NCBI GenBank assembly: GCA_947576945.1
Contig: CANPTH010000041.1
Coordinates: 1 to 36,570 of the forward strand
Length of the DNA stretch: 36,570 nucleotides
Source: an uncultured Lachnospiraceae bacterium
GTDB lineage: Bacteria; Bacillota; Clostridia; Lachnospirales; Lachnospiraceae
Direction: 5' to 3'
Under the pieces are notes generated by a model. The model was not told where the DNA came from. It worked only from the letters and a program-made list of their open reading frames with translations, and did not search any database. Below are positions 15,158-23,320 of the stretch, piece after piece; position 1 is the first letter of the stretch, and each line of letters begins with the position of its first letter. A program made the position numbers and the translations under genes.

Positions 15158-15421
15158 TTAACAATATTCTTTCATCTTGATAAAAGTATGACAAGGCAGG
15201 GCATCCCTGGTGTAGCCGTTGGTATAGATGTGGATATTCTTAGCCCGTTCCTGTTCACATGCCTCATCCAAAACCCTGGAAAAGAATGTATTTGCAAATG
15301 TTTGGGACGGGTTCTGTTTGGACTGGCGATTTTTGTCTTCAGAGGAGACTCTCTTTAACGGGGTGATCGCCATAACCGCTTCCACTCTGTAATTGTTTCC
15401 ATATGCATATTTTGCGGTAAT
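15158..15421 (-). CDS. Small conserved-looking protein, start codon uncertain
   Basis: The open frame read on the minus strand is ITAKYAYGNNYRVEAVMAIT..., then a charged stretch, FANTFFSRVLDEACEQ and NIHIYTNGYTRDALPCHTF to a stop at 15158. The ending resembles small Lachnospiraceae proteins (pattern HIYTNGYT..A.P...F..M.EY) whose function is unknown to me. The frame has no ATG at its beginning. An SD-like AGGGAGGG (15429-15422) directly abuts an ATT codon at 15421; the next candidate is GTG at 15385 (75 residues), which lacks a ribosome binding site. Either ATT is used, the start has mutated, or the gene begins internally. It lies in the same cluster as the DUF6033-like and chemoreceptor genes. 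Confidence 0.6.
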   Translation of the reverse strand: MTAKYAYGNNYRVEAVMAITPLKRVSSEDKNRQSKQNPSQTFANTFFSRVLDEACEQERAKNIHIYTNGYTRDALPCHTFIKMKEYC

Positions 15422-15586
15422 CCCTCCCTTATAATTTGTATTCTATAAAGTATATCGTCACACATTTTGTTTTCTTAACACCATTTTAACAGATAATTAT
15501 AAAAAATAAAATAATAAAACAGAAAATAAAAGCTAAATGAACAAAAATTATAATTTCTCCTGGATAAAAAATATAGTTTAAAGAAT

Positions 15587-15640
15587 GGGTTGACAAGTGA
15601 CTACCATTACGCTAGATTATAGGTAGGCAATTGTCAACCC
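15587..15640 (+). promoter_or_regulatory. blaI promoter with inverted-repeat operator
   Basis: TTGACA (15590-15595), 17-bp spacer, TAGATT (15613-15618). The -35 is embedded in GGGTTGACAA (15587-15596), repeated as a perfect inverse TTGTCAACCC at 15631-15640. An inner pair CTACC (15601-15605) / GGTAG (15622-15626) also flanks the -10, recalling BlaI/MecI boxes. The layout suggests autorepression by BlaI. The 165 bp upstream (15422-15586) are very AT-rich with no feature I can name. Confidence 0.75.
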
Positions 15641-15659
15641 AATAGAAATGGAGGATGAA

Positions 15660-16046
15660 ATGATCAGATTATCGGAAGCAGAGTGGAAGGTAATGACTTT
15701 GCTATGGCAGGATGCACCGCAGACGATGATGCAGTTGACGAATCACTTTAAAGATTCGACAGGATGGAGTAAGCATACAGTGATGACCTTCCTGCGCCGC
15801 ATGGAAGAGAAGGAGGCAATTTATCATGTGGAGGGGGAGCGGGCCAAATTGTATTATCCGGAGATCGGGAGAGACGAGGCTGTTCTGCAGGAAACAGAAG
15901 AATTTCTGGAGAAGGTGTTTGATGGCAGAATGGGACTGATGCTCAATACAATGGTAGAGAAGAGAGCAGTGTCCAGGGAAGAGATCGCGGAGATGTATGA
16001 AATTCTGCGCAGGGCCGAAGAAGAGAACCGTTTGGGAGAGGAGTGA
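15660..16046 (+). CDS. blaI: BlaI/MecI family transcriptional repressor
   Basis: 128-residue winged-helix repressor. The N-terminal half MIRLSEAEWKVMTLLWQDAP followed by WSKHTVMTFLRRMEEKEAI is the family hallmark (helix-turn-helix with recognition helix TVMTFLRRME). The C-terminal half is the dimerisation helix bundle. ATG 15660 is preceded by GGAGG with 5-nt spacing; the ATG at 15648 is part of that site. In known systems the repressor is inactivated by cleavage after the membrane protease encoded next door senses a beta-lactam or other cell-wall signal. The inverted-repeat operator overlaps the promoter of this gene. No beta-lactamase gene is present in the window. Confidence 0.93.
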   Translation: MIRLSEAEWKVMTLLWQDAPQTMMQLTNHFKDSTGWSKHTVMTFLRRMEEKEAIYHVEGERAKLYYPEIGRDEAVLQETEEFLEKVFDGRMGLMLNTMVEKRAVSREEIAEMYEILRRAEEENRLGEE

Positions 16047-16053
16047 GGAAGAT

Positions 16054-18165
16054 ATGATGGAGATTTTGATGAGCGTGACGCTGCTGATAGGCGCTATCCT
16101 TCTGCTGCGGTATTTGACCAGGGGAAGGGTCAGCATGAAGTTTCGATATGTTCTTTGGAGCATAGTTGCTTTACGGCTGCTCCTGCCATTGTCCTTTGGC
16201 AGCAGCGCATTCAGTGTCTTAAATCTGGCGCCGGTGTGGACAGAGCGCAGCGTGGGAGAAGCGGAGCCAAGGGCGACGTCAAAAGCTGCCATCCGGCAGG
16301 CAGAGGAAGCCTGGGACAGTCTGGTAAACGGGCATGCGGCGGGTAAGGCAGGGTACGGTACAGCAGAAAGCGTCGGACGGGAGACGGGACAAGCTGATCT
16401 GAAGCAGACAGGAGGACAAAGGACGGAACAGCTGTCAGCCAAAGGACATACCGAAAGTGAGAGTACGACCCGGGAAGGTGAAGATATGGGAGCGTTGGAT
16501 ATACTGAGAATACGCTCTCTGATACTGGGTCTGTGGATTTTCGGCGCGGCGGGAATTGGCTTCTGCATGCTGGCCAATCATCTGCGGCTTGTAAGATATC
16601 TGCATCGCAGGAGAGTAGAAGTTCCGGCTGATGAGCTGCCTGGAATCTGGAAAAGACGCGTGGAGGTACGACGGATACGGGTGTTTCTGGTCAAAGGACT
16701 TCCGGGACCGTGCCTGGTAGGACGTAATATCTATATGGAACCGCAGATCTGGCAGAATAAAGGAAGACTGCGGCACGTGCTGGCACATGAATATGCGCAT
16801 TTCATACAGGGAGATGTCTTTTGGGCGTTTTTGCGCAGTATATTGTGTGTGGTGTACTGGTTTTATCCTTTGATCTGGGTGGCGGCATACGCTGCCAGAA
16901 GAGACAGTGAGCTGGCATGTGATGAACGTGTGATCAGAATTCTGGGAGAGAAGGAGAGGCTCGCCTATGGAAGAACATTGCTCGATCTTTTTGTCAACAG
17001 AGGGACGGCAATAAGAGGTGCAGGGGCAGTCCCGATCGTGGGCGGCCGGGGGAACAGTGTAAAGGAGAGGATTTCCATGATTGCAGCAAAGAAGAAGAAC
17101 AGCAGGATAGCGGCAGTACTTGCGGCATTTGTGATGATTTTAGCCTGCGGGTGCGCTTTTACAGGCCCGGAGTCATCGAACAGTGATGCGGCCGGGAAAG
17201 GGAAAGAGATCCTTCTGACAAACAAAGGGGATCTGATGTCCGGCAGTACAGACGGACAGGAGGCGGCGGAGAAGGAAGATGATGCGCAGGAGCGACGGAG
17301 TGAGGAGACAAATCAGGGACAGCAGGATGCGGCGGCAGCTGGAAGTGAGCAGACAGAGTTTGAGAAGCTGCTGTTCAGTATGGAGGATACTGCACTGGAA
17401 TCCGCAGAGATGGTGGACACGGGCAAATATTATGAGTATTTGTTTGAGGAGACGGAGTGCCCTATGGAAGACGGTCAGTGGTATCGACTTTTGCAGGAAG
17501 GGGAGAGCGGCATTGAATTCTATGGACTTTATACGGAAGAGTATGGGTGCAGGGGGATGAAGATTGAGATTGACGGAGATGTCAATACTTTTGATGAGCC
17601 GTGGCTGCCGACATTATCAGGCGGAATAAAAGTGAAGATTCTGGAAGAAGCAGAGTCAGATGGCCTGCCCAGGAGTTTTGCATTCACAGAATGTGTGGTC
17701 AACACCAATACCAGTGAGATCTGGCGTCTTTACGTGGCGGACAGGTATGATACCGGTACGATAGAATTGTATTGTTTTGAGGAAGAGGATTACCGAAGGC
17801 AGATCGAAGAGCAGGGAATAGAATTGCTGCTCACACAAGAGCAGGAAGAAAGAACGGTGAGCCTTATTCAGAATGAGAAGGAAGAGATTGGCAGTGTCGA
17901 TATTTCGCGGTATAACGGTGATGACGTGGAAGAAGTGATATGGGATGAGGGATCTGTCTGTTTCCAGATGACTGGAGAGGGGCGTGAGGCTGTTACGTTG
18001 ATGACAGGGATTGGCCTGAAACTGGCAAACAGCAGTGAAGTCCGGTTCGGCGATCTGCCCCTGATTGAATTCCCTGTGGATGTCGGCAGTTTTGGCGAAC
18101 ATAAGTTTTTGCTGAGAATGCCGAATGTAAGTGCCGATTATGTGTGTGGGAGACCTGATCGGTAG
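16054..18165 (+). CDS. BlaR1-like M56 membrane metallopeptidase sensor
   Basis: 703-residue integral-membrane zinc peptidase, partner of the repressor 7 bp upstream. TM1 lies at about 3-20 and TM2 at 31-49; then comes a hydrophilic insertion (60-148) and TM3 (152-175). The M56 catalytic core has H245-E246-Y-A-H249 (HExxH) and the downstream zinc ligand region RDSELACDERV (E286), with TM4 at 351-368. The remaining 330 residues are extracellular and acidic, with no SxxK/SxN/KTG penicillin-binding motifs that I can find. It therefore probably senses something other than acylation by a beta-lactam. ATG 16054 and 16057 are both usable after GAGG. The insertion and unique ectodomain are the unusual parts. 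Confidence 0.9.
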   Translation: MMEILMSVTLLIGAILLLRYLTRGRVSMKFRYVLWSIVALRLLLPLSFGSSAFSVLNLAPVWTERSVGEAEPRATSKAAIRQAEEAWDSLVNGHAAGKAGYGTAESVGRETGQADLKQTGGQRTEQLSAKGHTESESTTREGEDMGALDILRIRSLILGLWIFGAAGIGFCMLANHLRLVRYLHRRRVEVPADELPGIWKRRVEVRRIRVFLVKGLPGPCLVGRNIYMEPQIWQNKGRLRHVLAHEYAHFIQGDVFWAFLRSILCVVYWFYPLIWVAAYAARRDSELACDERVIRILGEKERLAYGRTLLDLFVNRGTAIRGAGAVPIVGGRGNSVKERISMIAAKKKNSRIAAVLAAFVMILACGCAFTGPESSNSDAAGKGKEILLTNKGDLMSGSTDGQEAAEKEDDAQERRSEETNQGQQDAAAAGSEQTEFEKLLFSMEDTALESAEMVDTGKYYEYLFEETECPMEDGQWYRLLQEGESGIEFYGLYTEEYGCRGMKIEIDGDVNTFDEPWLPTLSGGIKVKILEEAESDGLPRSFAFTECVVNTNTSEIWRLYVADRYDTGTIELYCFEEEDYRRQIEEQGIELLLTQEQEERTVSLIQNEKEEIGSVDISRYNGDDVEEVIWDEGSVCFQMTGEGREAVTLMTGIGLKLANSSEVRFGDLPLIEFPVDVGSFGEHKFLLRMPNVSADYVCGRPDR

Positions 18166-18237
18166 TAATGATGACTCCGATTCAGGAATAAAAACGAATA
18201 ATATGGGTAAAGTAACGAAAATATCGAATTAAAAAAT

Positions 18238-18275
18238 AATACGCGATAAGATTCTTTCTTATTGCGTATTTTTAT
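18238..18275 (+). terminator. Intrinsic terminator of the blaI operon
   Basis: A 14-bp stem (AATACGCGATAAGA 18238-18251 with TCTTATTGCGTATT 18257-18270, one wobble, loop TTCTT) is followed by a T-tract. Confidence 0.9.
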
Positions 18276-18287
18276 GTTAGAATGATA

Positions 18288-18315
18288 TTGCACCTGAAGA
18301 CAACGGCAATATACA
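18288..18315 (+). promoter_or_regulatory. Putative promoter of mecA
   Basis: TTGCAC (18288-18293), 16-bp spacer, TATACA (18310-18315). The roughly 70-nt leader contains CCTG (18323-18326) and CAGG complementarity and GGCGAAAGC, so it may be structured, but no class is recognised. Confidence 0.5.
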
Positions 18316-18393
18316 AAACCGCCTGTGCCGATCAATCCTGGCGAAAGCGGATTAAGGCCAAAGGCAGGTAGAAAACAGAGGATAACGTGTTAT

Positions 18394-19053
18394 ATGAAAT
18401 ATAAGAAGATCAATGAAGCTACAGTGCAGTGTATTATTACAGCAGAAGATATGCTGGAGTATGGCCTGACTCTGTCAGATATTTTCGAGAGGAATGAGAA
18501 GGGCGAAGGATTTTTGCGTGACATAATCGAGCGTGCGCATGATGAGATCGGCTATCAGATCAACGGAGAGAATATTGCCATGCAGATCACGCCTCTGAAG
18601 GATAAGGGGCTGGTGGTTACTTTTACGGATGAAGGCCCCATGGGATTTAAGGATATTCTGCAGCATTTAAAGGATGTGCTGCAGGGGGTAAGCGATGGAA
18701 TTGGAAGGCAGGAACAGGATGCGGCGGAAAATGGGCAGACTGCGGAGACTTTTGACGAGAACAGAAGAATGTTTGTTTTTGCGTCGCTTCATCAGGTTAT
18801 GCAGTATACGGCATCAATCCCCAGTACACTATCGGTGAAGAGCCATCTGTATAAAGAGGGTGATGTGTACTATCTTGTGATGGAGAAGAACAGATTGTCT
18901 TACAAAGCGTTCAATAAGATCAGCGCTCAGGCGGTGGAGTTTGGAAATCTGATTGCAGTTTCTGAGGAGCGGATGCAGTATTTGGCGGAACATGGAGAGT
19001 GCTTGATCGCAAACAGGGCGGTGAGCAGGCTGAGAAAAATATATCTTGCCTGA
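18394..19053 (+). CDS. mecA: MecA-like adaptor protein for ClpC
   Basis: 219-residue adaptor that, in Bacillus, delivers substrates such as ComK to the ClpCP protease. The N-terminal domain (MKYKKINEATVQCIITAEDM followed by LEYGLTLSDIFERNEKGEGFLRDIIERA) is the substrate-binding region. An acidic linker (about 110-150) leads to the C-terminal ClpC-binding domain FVFASLHQVMQYTASIPST through KISAQAVEFG. The length equals B. subtilis MecA (218 residues). I use ATG 18394; the frame opens earlier, but only this start matches the family, though its ribosome binding site (AGAGGA, 11 nt away) is weak. The likely role is protein quality control rather than competence. Confidence 0.88.
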   Translation: MKYKKINEATVQCIITAEDMLEYGLTLSDIFERNEKGEGFLRDIIERAHDEIGYQINGENIAMQITPLKDKGLVVTFTDEGPMGFKDILQHLKDVLQGVSDGIGRQEQDAAENGQTAETFDENRRMFVFASLHQVMQYTASIPSTLSVKSHLYKEGDVYYLVMEKNRLSYKAFNKISAQAVEFGNLIAVSEERMQYLAEHGECLIANRAVSRLRKIYLA

Positions 19054-19112
19054 ATGAGTCAGACCATGTGGGCCGGAAGTATCATGGATAAGTTTATAGG
19101 AACAAATGTATC

Positions 19113-19146
19113 TGCTGCCATGCCTGGGAGTTCAGGTTTGGCAGCA
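19113..19146 (+). terminator. Hairpin after mecA, possible terminator
   Basis: TGCTGCCA (19113-19120) pairs with TGGCAGCA (19139-19146), with an inner CCTG/CAGG stem; it is followed by ATTGTTG rather than a clean T-tract. No convincing promoter is seen in 19147-19394; an in-frame N-terminal extension of the helicase is possible there. Confidence 0.5.
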
Positions 19147-19394
19147 ATTGTTGTGTGTCTGTAAATGCAGCGTACGGAAGTTACTGTAAGAGATGGGTGT
19201 TTAGATCAACAGGAAACGGAGAGAGTATGGGAAGGCGGAAGAGAAAGAGAGAGGAATTTGAGATTTTTTTGGAAAAAGAGATTTTGACACAGCAGCGATA
19301 TGACAGATTGTATGGCGATCAGATAATGGCCGGACATGTGGAAGAGAGCAGACAGAGCGATATGGTAGAAAAGGAAAAACAGGGAGAGAGAAAA

Positions 19395-20888
19395 ATGAGA
19401 TATGAAGATGCGCAGATTGACGGGAGAATTCTCCGCGCCGTAAAGGAACTTGGTTATGAGGAGATGACGCCGATCCAGGAGCAGGCGATTCCACTTTTTA
19501 TGACAGGCCAGGATATCATTGGACAGGCACAGACCGGTACCGGTAAGACGGCTGCTTTTGGAATTCCTATTTTACAGAAGATTAACCCGGATAATCGTAA
19601 CCTGCAGGCCGTGATCTTATGTCCGACCAGGGAGCTGGCCATGCAGGCGGCAGAGGAGCTGAGGAAATTTTCCAAATATATGCATGGTATTAAGGTGCTT
19701 CCGATCTATGGGGGACAGGATATTGTCAGACAGATTAAGTGTCTGAAAGGCGGTGCGCAGATCATTGTGGGCACTCCGGGACGTGTGATGGATCACATGC
19801 GCAGGCATACGTTAAAGATGGAAGATGTTCATACGGTGGTGCTTGACGAGGCGGATGAGATGCTCAATATGGGATTCCGGGAGGACATCGAGACCATCTT
19901 AAAGCAGATGCCGGAAGTGAGACAGACAGGACTCTTCTCGGCCACCATGCCGGGACCGATCCTGGAATTGACAAAGACCTATCAGAAGAATGCCGTATAT
20001 GTCAAGATGACGCCGGAGGAAGTGACGATTCCTCTGATCCGGCAGGCATACTATCAGGTGCGCAGACAGGACAAGGAAGAGGTTTTATGTCGCCTGATCG
20101 ATTACTACGATCCGAAAAGAGCCTTGATTTTCTGTAATACCAAACGGATGGTGGATGAGCTGACAGAACATTTAAAGGAAAGGGGTTATGAGGCGGAGGG
20201 GCTGCATGGCGATCTGTCTCAGCATCAGCGTGATACGGTCATGAATCTGTTCCGCAGCGGCAGGGCAGGGATTCTGATCGCAACTGATGTGGCGGCCAGA
20301 GGAATCGACGTAAACGATGTGGAGGCTGTCTACAATTATGACGTGCCGGAGGATATCGAGTATTATGTGCACAGGATCGGCAGGACGGGACGCGCCGGTA
20401 AGACAGGCCGTTCTTTTACGCTGGTGTCCGGCCGGGAGGTTTACAAAATCAGGGATATTGAGCGCATATGCCATACAAGGATCAAAGAGAGAAAGATTCC
20501 CAGTGCGGCGGATATCACATCCAGAAAGGCAGCCAAAATATTGAAGGAAGCGGTCCGGGTGACAGAACAACAGGATATCAGCCGCGCTACAGGATATATT
20601 CTGGATGAGATCGCGTTGGGAGAACATAGCGCGGTGGAGATTGCTGCGGCATTTATGCAGATGAAACTGGGAGCTGAAATCGAGGATATAAAATCGGAGA
20701 AATTCTCTTTTGATAAGAGAGCAGGCAGCCGGGGACGTCGAAGAGATAACGAAAATAGTGGACGAAGCGGTAAACATGAGAGTTTTCATCGTAAAACCGG
20801 GCAGAGAAGTGATAGAGGACGACAGCGCGGCAGCGACAGAAGCAGTTATTATGCGTCTCTGCGTGTCAAGACAAAGAAACAGGGCTGA
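19395..20888 (+). CDS. DEAD-box ATP-dependent RNA helicase
   Basis: 497-residue RNA helicase of the CshA/DeaD type, which unwinds structured RNA in ribosome assembly and mRNA decay. All core motifs are present: Q motif (MTPIQEQAIP), I AQTGTGKT, Ia PTRELAM, Ib TPGR, II DEAD, III SAT, IV IFCNTKRMVD, V ATDVAARGIDV and VI HRIGRTGRAG. After a helical extension the protein ends in a basic Arg/Gly/Ser-rich tail (about 450-497), typical of nonspecific RNA binding. ATG 19395 follows GGGAG with 8-nt spacing and gives the canonical N-terminus. The frame stays open upstream, and ATG 19227, preceded by GGAG at 5 nt, would add 56 charged residues; I cannot exclude it. Confidence 0.94.
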   Translation: MRYEDAQIDGRILRAVKELGYEEMTPIQEQAIPLFMTGQDIIGQAQTGTGKTAAFGIPILQKINPDNRNLQAVILCPTRELAMQAAEELRKFSKYMHGIKVLPIYGGQDIVRQIKCLKGGAQIIVGTPGRVMDHMRRHTLKMEDVHTVVLDEADEMLNMGFREDIETILKQMPEVRQTGLFSATMPGPILELTKTYQKNAVYVKMTPEEVTIPLIRQAYYQVRRQDKEEVLCRLIDYYDPKRALIFCNTKRMVDELTEHLKERGYEAEGLHGDLSQHQRDTVMNLFRSGRAGILIATDVAARGIDVNDVEAVYNYDVPEDIEYYVHRIGRTGRAGKTGRSFTLVSGREVYKIRDIERICHTRIKERKIPSAADITSRKAAKILKEAVRVTEQQDISRATGYILDEIALGEHSAVEIAAAFMQMKLGAEIEDIKSEKFSFDKRAGSRGRRRDNENSGRSGKHESFHRKTGQRSDRGRQRGSDRSSYYASLRVKTKKQG

Positions 20889-20906
20889 TCACAGTATCAG
20901 CTCCTG
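20880..20906. terminator. Bidirectional hairpin over abutting convergent stop codons
   Basis: CAGG-GCTGAT (20880-20889) pairs with ATCAGC-T-CCTG (20896-20906), loop CACAGT, one bulge. Both stop codons (TGA 20886-20888 on plus, 20891-20889 on minus) lie in it. There is no T-tract. Confidence 0.5.
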
Positions 20907-21485
20907 CCCGTGTTCCTTTAGCCATTGGCGGGCGCTGCGGTAGTCAGGGTATACGGATTCGACGGCCTGCCAGAACGCGGCGGAATGATTCATGTGCGTC
21001 AGATGACAGAGTTCATGGACAACTACATAATCCAGGATGGCAGGCGGCGCCAGCATGAGACGCCAGTTGAAGGAGAGGGTACCTTTTGCACTGCAGCTTC
21101 CCCAGCGGGTTTTCTGATCTCTTATGGTGATGCGCTTGTAGGTGCCTCCGGTAAACTGATGAAAATAGGCAGTTCTTTTTGGAAAATACTCTTTGGCAGC
21201 GTTGATATACCGCTGCGTCAGGGCGCTGCGCTGTACATCCGTCAGATCTGAGACCGGCCTGTCTGCCTGCTTTTCCTGTAGTTCCAGGTATTTTGTGATG
21301 ATCCAGTGCTGTTTCTTGGTCAGGATCTGTCGGACTTCCTGATTGCTGGCGTGAAGAGGGACACGCACTGTGATCCGGCCGTCGGGAGAGATACTGATGG
21401 CATAGCTTTTGCGTTTACTGCGGACGAGGGTGTAAGAAAGTTCATATAACCTGCTTTGGTATTTGATACGTAACATTGTGTCCAT
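20889..21485 (-). CDS. YgjP-like (M48/DUF45) zinc metallopeptidase
   Basis: 198-residue protein of the YgjP/SprT-like group. The N-terminal beta-rich region (ISPDGRITVRVPLHAS) and central RWGSCSAKGTLSFNWRLMLA are the classic DUF45 signature, followed by the zinc motif H157-E158-L-C-H161 and a third ligand H167 in MNHS, with WLKEHG near the end. GGGAG precedes ATG 21485 with suitable spacing. The physiological substrate of the family is not established; cytoplasmic location is expected as there is no signal peptide. It is convergent with the helicase gene with zero bases between the stop codons, and divergent from the TPR gene. Confidence 0.92.
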   Translation of the reverse strand: MDTMLRIKYQSRLYELSYTLVRSKRKSYAISISPDGRITVRVPLHASNQEVRQILTKKQHWIITKYLELQEKQADRPVSDLTDVQRSALTQRYINAAKEYFPKRTAYFHQFTGGTYKRITIRDQKTRWGSCSAKGTLSFNWRLMLAPPAILDYVVVHELCHLTHMNHSAAFWQAVESVYPDYRSARQWLKEHGQELIL

Positions 21486-21521
21486 GATCGTCTCCCGTGT
21501 CTGATGTAGTTGTTTTCTGCT

Positions 21522-21550
21522 ATTTTATCACAAGAACTTTACAGTAACAA
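21522..21550 (-). promoter_or_regulatory. Promoter of the YgjP-like gene
   Basis: On the minus strand TTGTTA (21550-21545), 17-bp spacer, TAAAAT (21527-21522). It is nearly back-to-back with the divergent promoter at 21564. Confidence 0.65.
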
Positions 21551-21563
21551 GGCATCAAATAGC

Positions 21564-21593
21564 TGGACAAGATCCTATGAAATATGCTACTAT
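21564..21593 (+). promoter_or_regulatory. Promoter of the TPR-protein/gpmI unit
   Basis: TGGACA (21564-21569), 18-bp spacer, TACTAT (21588-21593); the transcript would begin about 90 nt before ATG 21688. Confidence 0.65.
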
Positions 21594-21687
21594 GGTGAAG
21601 GTGTGAGGCATTGACCGGGACGGATCGTCAGATAGAATAAATGGATTGATTTTGTTTTGTTTACGATGAAACAGGAGTTAAGACAGA

Positions 21688-23268
21688 ATGGGACATAATA
21701 ACAGTAATTTGGCGGAGAAGAAAGCGAAGATAGCAGTTATTGAGAACGAGCCTTCAGCCGGAAAGAAAGCGTCCGGCCGCAAACGCAGCGGTGTGAAGAA
21801 GACGGCCCATGGAAAGAAAGCTGCAGCCGGCGGTGAGACATCCCAGGGGAAAAAAGAAGTCTATGATATGCGTAAAGCATCCGCAGAGAAGAAGGCAGCG
21901 AATGTAACGGAATCTACGGACGATGACAGGGATAGTTTTGAAGCCCGCATGAGCAGGCGAGATGAGGAACGGGCCAGAAGAAGAGCAGAGCGGGAGAAGA
22001 AGGTCAGAAGGCAGAAGATTATCATGGCAGTTTCGGCGGGGATTATTTTGCTTTCGGCTATTGGCGTTGCGGTGTTCTGTCTGCCGGCAGTGAAAGTATT
22101 TTTCAGGCTTTCTCAGGGTGACAGGTATATGGCCAAAGAGGACTATGGAAAAGCGCGGAGCGCTTATGAGAAGGCATTGGAGGCGGATCCTGCTTCGACG
22201 AAGGCATATCGCAGCCTGGCGGAGCTTTTTGACAGACAGCAGATGGCGGCAGAAGAAGAACAGATTCTGTATACCGGGTGGGAGAAGACGCAGGACGAAG
22301 AGCTGCTGCAGTATTACAGTGTTGCGGTATTGAATCAGGCCGTTGCAGATCTTAATGCAAAAAACTGTACGTTGGCAACGGTTGATAAATGTATTCGGGT
22401 ATTAGAACAGGGAACGGAGAAGGCAAAAGCGCTGGAACTGCTTTCGACCTGTTATGAACGTCTTTTTAAGGTAACGGAAGAGGCGGATACCTGCTCAATG
22501 TTCTTTGACGAAAACATTGAACATGACAGTTGCAGCTATGCGGAATATGAGCAGCTGCTGCGCAGAATGCTTACGGTATATCAGGCAGATTCTTCGGAAG
22601 AGACAGCAAAATTGCTGAAGCGGTATGCAGTCATTGATATGCCATATGTCAGGATCAGCCTCCCGCACATGGAATCATATTCGGCAGTACTCACGGAAAT
22701 AAACAATGTGCTCAATGATACGGATCTTACAGAGACATTGGCATGTCTTGCCCGGGCAAAAGAAGTCAGTGAGTATTTTCATGAGGCTTTTGAGGAATTT
22801 GCGGCAGGAAATTATGCATATGCACGGGATTTGGTGTCGGAAGATACATACCAGAAGATACGGGATGAATTTATTGAAGAGAATTCGGGATACTGGGAAG
22901 GAAGCGTATATATTCCTGTCAGCCGGGAACAGATGGCGCTGCACAGGGAGGCGGGGAAAGTCAGATTTTCTTTCCTTGGCAATGATGATTATGCAAACCG
23001 GCAGGGTATCATTACAGTGTGGGGGACACATCAGGAGGATGACGGGGTGCAGAGGAGCGTTATTTCCTATGAACCGCCGGAGGATGACGGGGCAGCTTCC
23101 CATACGGAGTATACGGTACAGTATTTATACAGTAATGTGAAGATAGATGGTCAGTATGTGCCACAGATGAATTACAGGTTTGACACAAAAGTGACAACCT
23201 CTGAGGGTATTACGACGAATGCCGTCGGCGACTGGGGCGGTGAGCATGAGTGGGAGATTGACTATTAA
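21688..23268 (+). CDS. Membrane-anchored TPR protein with basic N-terminal tail
   Basis: 526-residue protein of unknown function. Residues 1-110 are cytoplasmic, rich in Lys, Ala, Gly and Arg with repeated KK(A/T) and GKKA units resembling a histone H1-like tail, ending in an Arg/Glu coiled segment. A single transmembrane helix spans about 111-133. Immediately outside is one clear TPR (GDRYMAKEDYGKARSAYEKALEADP, about 144-168), then helical repeats to about 370 and a C-terminal domain (about 380-526) rich in aromatic and acidic residues. Type II topology is expected. It lies 52 bp before gpmI with no terminator between, so it is probably co-transcribed. The basic tail could bind nucleic acid or anionic lipid; this is inference. 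Confidence 0.88.
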   Translation: MGHNNSNLAEKKAKIAVIENEPSAGKKASGRKRSGVKKTAHGKKAAAGGETSQGKKEVYDMRKASAEKKAANVTESTDDDRDSFEARMSRRDEERARRRAEREKKVRRQKIIMAVSAGIILLSAIGVAVFCLPAVKVFFRLSQGDRYMAKEDYGKARSAYEKALEADPASTKAYRSLAELFDRQQMAAEEEQILYTGWEKTQDEELLQYYSVAVLNQAVADLNAKNCTLATVDKCIRVLEQGTEKAKALELLSTCYERLFKVTEEADTCSMFFDENIEHDSCSYAEYEQLLRRMLTVYQADSSEETAKLLKRYAVIDMPYVRISLPHMESYSAVLTEINNVLNDTDLTETLACLARAKEVSEYFHEAFEEFAAGNYAYARDLVSEDTYQKIRDEFIEENSGYWEGSVYIPVSREQMALHREAGKVRFSFLGNDDYANRQGIITVWGTHQEDDGVQRSVISYEPPEDDGAASHTEYTVQYLYSNVKIDGQYVPQMNYRFDTKVTTSEGITTNAVGDWGGEHEWEIDY

Positions 23269-23320
23269 CGGTACAGCAACAGGCAACAAGATAGATGTTG
23301 AGAAAAGGAGAATGAAGACT

